Assembly: GCA_035575035.1 (NCBI GenBank)
Contig: DATLYH010000113.1
Coordinates: 1 to 29,808 of the forward strand
Direction: 5' to 3'
DNA from: DATLYH01 sp035575035
GTDB lineage: Bacteria; Planctomycetota; Planctomycetia; Gemmatales; Gemmataceae
Length of the DNA: 29,808 nt
A program made the translations under genes and the position numbers. Each line of letters begins with the position of its first letter. Within the stretch, counting starts at the first letter, position 1. Of the stretch, positions 23,810 through 29,808 are shown piece by piece. Under the pieces are notes generated by a model, which saw only the letters and a list, made by a program, of their open reading frames with translations, was not told the DNA's origin and did no database searches.

Positions 23810-23882
23810 GGACAGGTAGCTCAGTCGGTAGAGCGAGCGGCTGAAAACCGCTAGGTCGCCGGTTCGACCCCGGCCCTGTCCA
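23810..23882 (+). tRNA. tRNA-Phe (anticodon GAA)
   Basis: 73 bases folding into a full cloverleaf. The acceptor stem GGACAGG/CCTGTCC, D stem GCTC/GAGC, anticodon stem AGCGG/CCGCT and T stem GCCGG/CCGGC are all perfectly paired. The anticodon loop CTGAAAA gives anticodon GAA. The T loop TTCGACC is normal and the discriminator base is A. CCA is not encoded, so it must be added after transcription. A promoter lies directly upstream. No clear intrinsic terminator follows, though CTTTTC occurs about 35 bases downstream. Confidence 0.96.
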
Positions 23883-24081
23883 CTGACTCCCAGCTCTCGG
23901 CCGTCCCTCCATAGACCTTTTCGCCCTCCGGCAACCTTCCCTTGAAACTTCCGGGACATGCAAGCGGTCTCCGCCTCCGCCCTCGCTTGGGCCGGCGCAA
24001 AGGTTCTACTTGACCGGTGGGCTGGCTGTGGTAACGTAAAGAAACCCTGTCAGCCTCGGGCGACAGGTTAGCCTCCATCGC

Positions 24082-24109
24082 ACGTCCCCTTTCCCCCTGA
24101 AAGGGACGT
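24082..24109. other. Imperfect hairpin upstream of the TPR gene
   Basis: ACGTCCC(C)TTT and AAAGGGACGT pair with one bulged C around a short C-rich loop. It lies in the 258-base gap between tRNA-Phe and the TPR gene, about 30 bases before the start codon. It could be a leader structure or a terminator remnant. Apart from this hairpin and a weak TTGACC box at 24010, I see nothing else in the gap. Confidence 0.4.
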
Positions 24110-24140
24110 AGCAGGGGGATGCCCTGCAGGACTCCGTGTG

Positions 24141-25610
24141 ATGGCCGATCGCTCTATCCTGCCGTCTCCAACGCCGGACCAACGGCGGATCGCCGCCGGG
24201 CAGTTCGAACGGGCCAATCAGGTCATTGCCACCGGCCATTACGACTACGGCATCCAGCTGCTGCTCAACTGCTGCCGGCTCGATCCTGCCAACCTGATCT
24301 ACCGCCAGCTACTGCGCCGCACCGAGAAGACCAAGTATAAGAACAACATGCGCGGCGGCTGGCTGGCCTGGCTGCGGACCTGGCCGGCCAAGCTCCGCCT
24401 CAAGGCCGCCCAGCGGGTCCGCGATTACCTCAAGGTACTGGAATACGGCGAGCGGGTGCTGGTCCGTAACCCCTGGGACACCGGGACCCAGCTGGCCATG
24501 GCCCGCGCCGCCGAGGTGCTTGGCCTGTTCGACCTGGCCGCCTGGACACTGGAGCAGGCGCGGCAGAAGAGCCCGCGCGACGTCGCCATCAACCGCGCCC
24601 TGGCCCAGCTCTACGAGCGGAGCGGCAACTTCACCCAGGCCATTCAGCTCTGGGACCTGATCCACCGCACCGACCCCAACGACGAGGAAGCGGCCAAGAA
24701 GATCAAGGACCTGTCGGCGCGCGACACCATCGTCCGCGGCCACTACGAAGAGGTGGTCGGCGGCGGACCCCGCCCCCGGACGGCCGGGGCCCGGGATACC
24801 AAGAAGGATGATGACGAGGACTCCACCCGGGAGCTATCGGAGGCCGGACCGGATGCCGCCTTGCGCCTGCCCGAAACCATTGACCCGGTGGCCTTGCCGC
24901 TGCGCGAGCGCATCCAGGCCGACCCGACCAACGCCGAGGCCTACCTCCAGCTGGCCGCCTTCTATCGCCGCGCCGGCCAGCTCGACCAGGCCCGTCAGGT
25001 GCTGGAGTTCGGCCTGGGCCCGACCGGCAACCGCTTCGAGTTGTTGATGGAGTTGATCGACCTGCAAATCGAACCATTCCGCCGCAACCTGGCCCTCACC
25101 GAGGAGAAGCTCCAGGCCCACCCCGACAACGAGGAGCTGCGCAGAATCCGAGTGCGTCTGCTCAAGGAGATCAATACCCGCGAGCTGGAGATGTACCGTC
25201 AGAAGGCCGACCGCCAACCCGCCGAGATGAGCCACCGCTTCGAGCTGGGCCTGCGCCTGTTGCGGGCCGGCCAGATCGACGAGGCCATCCGCGAGTTGCA
25301 GCTGGCCCGGAGCGACATGCGCCTGAAGTGGCGGTCGTTGCTCTACCTCGGGTATTGTTTTAAGGCCCGCAACAACTGGCGGCTGGCCGAGCGCAACTTC
25401 GAAGAGGCGCTGCAAAACTTGCCGATCGGTGAGACCGCCGCCCGCAAGGAGATCCTTTTCCAGTTGGCCCAGGGGGCTGCCGATGCCGGCGACCTCAACC
25501 GGGCCGTCGAGATGGGGCTGGAGCTGGCCAATCTCGATTTCGCCTACCGCGACATCGGCCGGCTGCTTGACGAGTGGCAGGACCGCTTGCAGAACGCCGA
25601 CGTGTCATAA
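24141..25610 (+). CDS. Tetratricopeptide-repeat protein
   Basis: The product is 489 aa from ATG 24141 (a GTG one codon earlier is less likely; GCAGGA is about 10 bases upstream). TPR-like helical pairs cover residues about 20-55, 95-190, 265-300 and 370-470, for example DVAINRALAQLYERSGNFTQAIQLW, NAEAYLQLAAFYRRAGQLDQARQVL and HRFELGLRLLRAGQIDEAIREL. A charged linker (about 210-245) splits the two TPR blocks. There is no signal peptide or transmembrane helix, so it is probably a cytoplasmic scaffold for protein contacts. I do not recognise a named family; partners are unknown. It faces the kinase gene convergently across a repeat array. Confidence 0.8.
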   Translation: MADRSILPSPTPDQRRIAAGQFERANQVIATGHYDYGIQLLLNCCRLDPANLIYRQLLRRTEKTKYKNNMRGGWLAWLRTWPAKLRLKAAQRVRDYLKVLEYGERVLVRNPWDTGTQLAMARAAEVLGLFDLAAWTLEQARQKSPRDVAINRALAQLYERSGNFTQAIQLWDLIHRTDPNDEEAAKKIKDLSARDTIVRGHYEEVVGGGPRPRTAGARDTKKDDDEDSTRELSEAGPDAALRLPETIDPVALPLRERIQADPTNAEAYLQLAAFYRRAGQLDQARQVLEFGLGPTGNRFELLMELIDLQIEPFRRNLALTEEKLQAHPDNEELRRIRVRLLKEINTRELEMYRQKADRQPAEMSHRFELGLRLLRAGQIDEAIRELQLARSDMRLKWRSLLYLGYCFKARNNWRLAERNFEEALQNLPIGETAARKEILFQLAQGAADAGDLNRAVEMGLELANLDFAYRDIGRLLDEWQDRLQNADVS

Positions 25611-25796
25611 CCCGTCGCTGACGCTCCGGGCTCGGATAATGCGGACGTCCTCCCGAGCCCGGAGCGTCCGCGACGGGGAACTATCCGAGCCCGGAGCGTC
25701 CGCGACGGGGAACATCCGAGCCCGGCGCGTCCGCGACGGGGAACTATCCGAGCCCGGAGCGTTAGCGACGGGTTGATGGCGTCCGCGACGGGTCAG
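25611..25796. repeat. Array of 31-32 bp repeats between convergent genes
   Basis: One inverted copy (25611-25637) is followed by four direct copies starting at 25653, 25685, 25716 and 25748, then a partial one to 25796. The core is GAGCCCGGAGCGTCCGCGAC. The inverted copy can pair with any direct copy to make a long hairpin, suitable as a two-way terminator for the TPR gene (+) and the kinase gene (-). The kinase stop codon lies in the last partial copy. The same core is found at 6111-6274 and, degenerate, inside the kinase gene at about 26508-26531. Confidence 0.85.
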
Positions 25797-27037
25797 GGGG
25801 ACCGGGTGAGTTCCCGAAGCAACTCCTGGAAATCCTCGCGTTGCCGCAGCGGATCGAGGTCGCTGTCCTTCTGCATGGGGGCGGCGTCCTTCCACCCCTT
25901 GCCCACGGCGTCCCGCAGCAGCTTCATCGCTTCGTCGCCGTAGAACTGCGCTGCCGCCTTGCGCTGGTCAGCATCGAGCTTCTCGTGCGTCTCGACGATG
26001 GGGATGCACAGGGACAAGGCACAGGCGGCGTTGTAAGCATTGCCCGGTTGGCCCCAATCCAGGTCGCGGAGGGTGTGGGCCCGCTCCTCGGCTGCCTGGC
26101 GAATCGCCGCCACCTCCTGAGCCACCGCGTTGCCGTCCGCCGGCCGGTCCGCCTGCTCCCGTGCCAGGCAGCGCTTGCACAGGGCGATCAGCTCCGGCTC
26201 GGCACCTGAGGCCTCCAGCCGGGCAAAGGCCTCTGCGATCTCCCAGCGCACCGCCTGGAGCCGAACCGCGTTGCTGTCCGCACCCCAATACGGCGGTCGG
26301 CCCGTCAGAATCTCACACAGCATCGCTCCCAGGCCGAACACATCCGAGCGGGCATCGAGCTTGCGAATCTCCCCCCCGGCCTGCTCCGGCGCCATGTACG
26401 ACAGCGTACCCAGCACCACCCCCGTCCGCGTGGCCGCGTCCCCCCGCGACGGGGTGCCGATCGCCGTAACCGGGGGGACCGTGGCAGCGGAGTCGTCCTC
26501 CTCCCCTCGCTCACGCTCGGGGCTCGGATGCAGTACCTTCGCCAGCCCCCAGTCCATCACCTGCACTTCCCCATGCGCCCCCACCATGACGTTGCCCGGC
26601 TTTAAATCTCGATGGATGACGTTATGGGCGTGGGCATAACCGACGGCGTGGCAGACCTGCTCGAAAATGGCGAGGAACCGGCCGCGGTCGCGGCTCGGAT
26701 CGCGGTCGCGGCTCTTCAACAACTCGTGCAGCGTGCACCCCTTGACCAGCTTCATGGCCAGGAACGGCCGGCCGTCGGGCAGCGTGCCCAACTCGTGGAC
26801 CGCGGGGATGCCGGGATGCTGCAACTGGCCGGTGACGGTCGCCTCGAAAAGGAAGCGGTTCCGGGCTGCCGTCTCCTCCTCCCGCAGCAGTTTGACCGCC
26901 ACCTCCCGCTGGAGCCGCCGCTCGTGGGCCCGCCAGACCACCCCCATGCCGCCGCGGCCAATCTCTTCCAGCAATTCGTAGCCGGGCGGAGCGGGCGGAT
27001 AAGCAGAGGAGAGGGACATGGGGTCGGGCGAGGACAT
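25793..27037 (-). CDS. Serine/threonine protein kinase with C-terminal helical tail
   Basis: The product is 414 aa; ATG 27037 has AAGGAG eight bases upstream. Kinase motifs are GRGGMGVV (28-35), Lys49 in VAVKL, Glu65, HRDLKPGN (142-149), DWG at 162-164 in place of DFG, and APEQ (216-219). This is the Hanks-type Pkn family. The activation loop (about 168-209) is long and partly low complexity; its HPSPERERGEE piece matches the local repeat family. There is no transmembrane helix, so it is cytoplasmic. The tail (about 315-410) is helical with TPR-like character (NAYNAACALSL, AMKLLRDAVGKGWKDAAPMQKDSDLDPLR), a tail common in planctomycete kinases. The target is unknown; the TPR neighbour is a possibility based only on position. 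Confidence 0.93.
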   Translation of the reverse strand: MSSPDPMSLSSAYPPAPPGYELLEEIGRGGMGVVWRAHERRLQREVAVKLLREEETAARNRFLFEATVTGQLQHPGIPAVHELGTLPDGRPFLAMKLVKGCTLHELLKSRDRDPSRDRGRFLAIFEQVCHAVGYAHAHNVIHRDLKPGNVMVGAHGEVQVMDWGLAKVLHPSPERERGEEDDSAATVPPVTAIGTPSRGDAATRTGVVLGTLSYMAPEQAGGEIRKLDARSDVFGLGAMLCEILTGRPPYWGADSNAVRLQAVRWEIAEAFARLEASGAEPELIALCKRCLAREQADRPADGNAVAQEVAAIRQAAEERAHTLRDLDWGQPGNAYNAACALSLCIPIVETHEKLDADQRKAAAQFYGDEAMKLLRDAVGKGWKDAAPMQKDSDLDPLRQREDFQELLRELTRSP

Positions 27038-27248
27038 GGGAGGGGCTCCTTCGAGACAGTAGCCGGGACCAGCCGCCTGCATCCTATCCCGGTCCCCCTA
27101 TCTGCCGCAAGCAAAAAGGGGATCGGGTGGCTGGGGCGGGGGCTGCGGGGCTTGGAAGCTGGCAGTAACATCCTTGTAAGTTGCGAAGGTGATCAGTGGC
27201 GCCGGGCCGCCTGTGGGCGAGGCGGTCGGAGAAACGGAAAGTGACCGA

Positions 27249-27299
27249 GGCCCGAAGGGCCGACCCGAGCGGGACTTACTCCCGTCGGCCCTTCGGGCC
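27249..27299 (-). terminator. 16-bp-arm hairpin after rpsU (probable terminator)
   Basis: Arms 27249-27264 (GGCCCGAAGGGCCGAC) and 27284-27299 are exact complements; the loop can form an inner CGGGA/TCCCG stem. On the minus strand it starts 45 bases past the rpsU stop and is followed by a T-rich stretch (TCACTTTCCGTTTCT). Each arm also contains a self-complementary GGCCCGAAGGGCC-like core. Confidence 0.5.
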
Positions 27300-27344
27300 G
27301 GAATGCTGGGGCAACGGCAGTTTGGCTTGGCAGCCGGGGGAGGG

Positions 27345-27542
27345 TTAGCTCTGCTGGCCGCGGGCCTTGCGGGCCGCCTTCTCCTTCCGCAGGCGAGCAC
27401 GGCGGCGAAGCTCGCTGGGCTTCTCGTAATACTGGTGGGCGCGGAGTTCTTTCTGCATGCCGCTTCGCTCGATCAGTTTCTTGAAGCGGCGCAGGGCCTG
27501 ACTGATCGGCTCTTTGTCATGAACGCGCATTCGTAACGTCAT
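27345..27542 (-). CDS. rpsU: Small ribosomal subunit protein bS21
   Basis: The product is 65 aa, the usual size. Features are an N-terminal strand (LRMRVHDKEPISQALRRFKK), the conserved central ERSGMQKELR, and a basic helical C-terminus (KPSELRRRARLRKEKAARKA). bS21 binds the 30S platform near the anti-Shine-Dalgarno end of 16S rRNA. The start at 27542 is fixed by an exact AAAGGAGG at 27554-27547, four bases upstream; the methionine four codons later would be too far away. The ORF is monocistronic: the kinase lies beyond a probable terminator. Confidence 0.95.
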   Translation of the reverse strand: MTLRMRVHDKEPISQALRRFKKLIERSGMQKELRAHQYYEKPSELRRRARLRKEKAARKARGQQS

Positions 27543-27712
27543 TCGTCCTCCTTTCGTCTACCGGCTCCCCTTCACCGCGAGGAGCCAAGAGGCACCTTCT
27601 TATCGGAACAAACACCCACCCTCCGTCGGCCCAGGTTACGACCCTATGCGGCCGGCAAGGGTCCGGGTGATCACGCCCCATGCCAGATCGTTTCCTCGGG
27701 GGACGCCTCGCC

Positions 27713-27718
27713 ATTATA
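27713..27718 (-). promoter_or_regulatory. Possible -10 box for rpsU (long leader)
   Basis: TATAAT occurs on the minus strand, but no -35 box better than two of six is found at 16-19 bases. If used, the rpsU leader would be about 160 bases, with a GGCTCC/GGAGCC hairpin shortly before the ribosome-binding site. The rest of the 27543-27945 gap holds no gene I can support. Confidence 0.3.
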
Positions 27719-27857
27719 GCTGGCCTTCAGTTCATCGGATAGGGAAGTTCAACAGGTCTCCGGCACAAAGCCGGCGGCGCCCAGACAGCGGGAGCCGGCC
27801 GGTTCCCCGTAGCAGGCACGCTCCCCCAAATTTTCCTAAATTCTATCCCGAAGAAAC

Positions 27858-27886
27858 TTATCAACCCGACTTCCCGAGGGTATAAT
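27858..27886 (+). promoter_or_regulatory. Sigma70-type promoter for the DUF1559 gene
   Basis: TTATCA (27858-27863), a 17-base spacer, perfect TATAAT (27881-27886), in an unusually A/T-rich stretch for this genome. The start would be near 27893, giving a leader of about 53 bases. Confidence 0.65.
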
Positions 27887-27945
27887 CAACCGGCTGCGGG
27901 GGAGGCTGGTGAGTCTCTGGTGTTCACCTTACCCCGGGTGCCCCG

Positions 27946-28911
27946 ATGATCCTCAATACTCCCCGAGACGAACCTGTTCCGCGGGGATTCACCCTGATCG
28001 AGTTGCTGGTAGTGATCGCCATCATCGCGGTGCTGCTCGCGCTCTTGCTTCCCGCCGTGCAGAAGGTGCGTGAGGCCGCCAACCGCGGCCAGTGCGCCAA
28101 CAATTTGCGCCAGCTCGGCCTGGCGGCCCAGAACTGCCATGATCAGAATGGTAAGCTGCCGCCGGCGTTCGGGTGGTTCCCCAGCAGCCTTCCGGGGGTG
28201 CCGAACAACGGTCAGGGCAACGTGTTCTTCCACCTGTTGCCCTATCTGGAGCAGGACAATCTGTACCGCAGCTCAGCGTCGCCGTTCTCCGGGCCGACGT
28301 ACCTGGCCTCGTTCGGCAACCTCCGCACGCAGCCGATCCGGGGCTACCTCTGTCCCTCTGATCCCAGCGCCACGTCGGCCGGATTCCCCCGCAAGGGGCC
28401 GCTCGGGCCGAACGACTGGGCGGCGGGCAACTACGCGGCCAATGTCCAGGTATTCGGGGTGGTAGTGAATGCCAGCGCCGGTACCGTCAGCAGCTATCAA
28501 GGCCAGGCTCGGATCGGGACCACGTTTCGGGATGGCACCTCGCACACGATCCTGTTCACCGAGAAGTACGCCAGCTGCGGCAGCGGTGGCAGCGTCTGGA
28601 ATGCCTATCACATGCCGGCCCTCAGCCCGCTCACCAACAACAGCTTCCCCTGGCAGCCGCTAATCGCCGACCAACTCGGCCACGGCAGCGCCGCTGTCGG
28701 CCCCGGGTCCAGGTTCCAGCAGCAGCCGGGGCCGTTCGATTCGTCTGCGGCGTGCAAGCATTTCCTGGCCTCCACCGCGCATCCGGGAGGCATCCTGGTC
28801 TGCCTGGCGGACGGCAGTGTGCGCGGCATCAGCCCCCGTGTTAGCAGCAGCACCTGGTGGGCGGCGCTGACGCCCGCCGGCGGCGACCTCCTTGGCCCTG
28901 ACTGGGACTGA
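27946..28911 (+). CDS. DUF1559 protein with prepilin-type N-terminal methylation motif
   Basis: The product is 321 aa. After a 13-residue leader, the type IV prepilin/pseudopilin cleavage and methylation motif is RGFTLIELLVVIAIIAVLLALLLPAVQKVREAA; cleavage is expected after Gly14. The body has the DUF1559 (SBP_bac_10) pattern: CANNLRQLGLAAQNCHDQNGKLPP, FFHLLPYLEQDNLY, GYLCPSDPSA, NYAANVQVFG, FRDGTSHTILFTEKYA, and the C-terminal HPGGILVCLADGSVRGI (the H-x-G-G..ADGSVR box). This family is present in tens to hundreds of copies per planctomycete genome and is thought to be a surface or secretion-pseudopilin-like protein; function is unknown. It is apparently monocistronic, with a good promoter. 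Confidence 0.94.
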   Translation: MILNTPRDEPVPRGFTLIELLVVIAIIAVLLALLLPAVQKVREAANRGQCANNLRQLGLAAQNCHDQNGKLPPAFGWFPSSLPGVPNNGQGNVFFHLLPYLEQDNLYRSSASPFSGPTYLASFGNLRTQPIRGYLCPSDPSATSAGFPRKGPLGPNDWAAGNYAANVQVFGVVVNASAGTVSSYQGQARIGTTFRDGTSHTILFTEKYASCGSGGSVWNAYHMPALSPLTNNSFPWQPLIADQLGHGSAAVGPGSRFQQQPGPFDSSAACKHFLASTAHPGGILVCLADGSVRGISPRVSSSTWWAALTPAGGDLLGPDWD

Positions 28912-29339
28912 GCACCGGGGCGGTCCTGGAGCGGCTCAATAATCGCGGAAGGGCCCGCGCGGCTCCGCCTCGTCCATCTCTTTGCGCCAGGCTGGCCAGC
29001 GCCAGCAGCAGTCCCCACGCGATGTACGTTTGCATCAGGGCACTCCGAGTAGTGATGACGGGGCAAGCCCAGAGGCTTGCCCCTGCGAGGGTCAGGAGAC
29101 TCACCCGCGGTGATACCTGCGATGATACGCGATCGGCGCCGCGTTGACCATGTGGTTGGTGAATCGAAAGAGAGGTACAGTCGATCGTCGTTGTCGCTTG
29201 GGGCGGAGCACTTCGCCCGGGGCTGCACCCGGCGGCCAAGACAATCCCAGACGATCCCGTGTAAGATGATCTCGTCCTCCGTGGTGTCCGAGAGGGCGGG
29301 ATCATCCATCGACGTTCTACACCGGGGCCGTTTCTGACC
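28912..29339. other. 428-base gap without a recognisable gene
   Basis: I see no credible coding region. The stretch holds one strong hairpin (listed separately) and no obvious RNA gene. No convincing promoter for the following antiporter gene was found. Confidence 0.5.
29060..29083. terminator. 10-bp perfect hairpin with 4-base loop
   Basis: GGGGCAAGCC, loop CAGA, GGCTTGCCCC. It lies 148 bases after the DUF1559 stop. No T-run follows, so it may be a short interspersed repeat or a protein-binding palindrome rather than a terminator. Confidence 0.35.
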
Positions 29340-29808
29340 ATGAATACCAATGATAACCGGACGCCGGCTTCTGCCGCCGTGAACGAGGTTCCTGCCAATC
29401 TCGACCTCGGGGGTGTGCTGCGGGCGATCGGGAAGGAGCCGCTGTACTGGCTACTGCTGGCGGTGCCGGTGGCGGCGGCGCTGGAGTTTACTCACGCCGG
29501 CGATTTGTGGGTCTTCATTGCCGCGGGTGTGGCCATCATCCCCCTGGCCGGGCTGATGGGGCGGGCGACGGAGAACCTGGCCGAGACGATGGGCGCCGGC
29601 ATCGGCGGGCTGCTCAACGCCACCTTCGGCAACGCCGCCGAGTTGATCCTGGCCCTGTTCATCCTGGCGCGCGGGCCGCAGATGTACCCGCTGGCCAAGG
29701 CGACGATCACCGGCTCGATCATCGGCAACATCCTGCTGGTGCTGGGGCTGGCCATCCTGCTCGGCGGCCTGCGCTTCCAGCGGCAGGAGTTCAACCGCAC
29801 CGCCGCTG
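29340..29808 (+). CDS. Ca2+/H+ antiporter (CaCA/CAX family), N-terminal part
   Basis: The frame runs open from ATG 29340 to the window edge, 156 residues. After a hydrophilic N-terminus of about 35 residues there are membrane helices (YWLLLAVPVAAALEF, LWVFIAAGVAIIPLAGLMG) and the CAX c-1 repeat: GGLLNATFGNAAELILALFIL with the acidic GNAAEL core, then ITGSIIGNILLVLGLAIL. CAX proteins exchange cytosolic Ca2+ for protons across the membrane. The second repeat lies outside the window. No strong ribosome-binding site is seen, but the ATG is the only start fitting the family N-terminus. Confidence 0.9.
   Translation, partial: MNTNDNRTPASAAVNEVPANLDLGGVLRAIGKEPLYWLLLAVPVAAALEFTHAGDLWVFIAAGVAIIPLAGLMGRATENLAETMGAGIGGLLNATFGNAAELILALFILARGPQMYPLAKATITGSIIGNILLVLGLAILLGGLRFQRQEFNRTAA

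Noticed and set aside
22632..23963. Minus-strand frame across the CDO-SUOX fusion and tRNA-Phe
   Set aside because: It would be antisense to a clear enzyme and read through a tRNA gene. The translation has no recognisable domain.
24010..24038. Promoter for the TPR gene (TTGACC at 24010)
   Set aside because: The -35 is good, but the best -10 at 16-18 bases (TAACGT) matches only three of six positions, so it is not listed as a feature.
25611..25796. CRISPR array
   Set aside because: The copies follow each other at 31-32 bp with no unique spacers, and no cas genes are seen, so it is a simple tandem repeat.

Overview
The window comes from a high-GC planctomycete, most likely of the Gemmataceae type. 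The evidence is a DUF1559 protein with a prepilin-type N-terminus, a Tat-exported DUF1501 protein, a Ser/Thr kinase with DWG in place of DFG and a planctomycete-style helical tail, an Uma2-family protein, two oversized type I signal peptidases, and many short palindromic or tandem repeats both between and inside genes. The species was not identified; everything here is read from sequence.

Layout. (1) 1-6.4 kb: 3' end of rpiB (+), a convergent YdiJ-type FAD/Fe-S dehydrogenase (-), an Uma2 protein (+), metG (+), then about 490 bp of hairpins and tandem repeats. (2) 6.4-17.9 kb: a long minus-strand block read from right to left: lepA, a two-gene toxin-antitoxin-like module, two consecutive signal peptidase I genes, a YbgC-like thioesterase, a small lipoprotein, a TolQ/ExbB-like channel protein, a TolR/ExbD-like protein, a second membrane protein with an ExbD-like C-terminal region, and a membrane-anchored GTPase. 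(3) 18.1-21.8 kb (-): a Cys-rich exported protein and a metal-efflux membrane-fusion adaptor behind a good promoter, then a DUF1501 protein. (4) 22.0-25.6 kb (+): a cysteine dioxygenase-sulfite oxidase fusion, tRNA-Phe(GAA), and a TPR protein. (5) 25.8-29.8 kb: a Ser/Thr kinase (-), rpsU (-), a DUF1559 pseudopilin-like protein (+) and the start of a Ca2+/H+ antiporter (+).

Three items stand out. The first is a single polypeptide joining a cysteine dioxygenase that keeps all the mammalian active-site residues, including the Cys-Tyr crosslink pair, to a molybdenum sulfite oxidase: the first and last oxidations of cysteine sulfur to sulfate. The second is a compact GTPase plus TolQ/TolR-like cluster that starts with a YbgC-type thioesterase, as the tol-pal operon does; it could be a GTP-controlled proton-driven envelope machine. 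The third is a pair of signal peptidases whose catalytic domain is split by a zinc-ribbon-like insert and a jelly-roll-like domain.

A separate theme is in-frame colonisation of conserved genes by short repeats. Copies or relatives of intergenic repeats lie inside the FAD dehydrogenase (two kinds), one lepB, lepA and the kinase activation loop, and all keep the reading frame.
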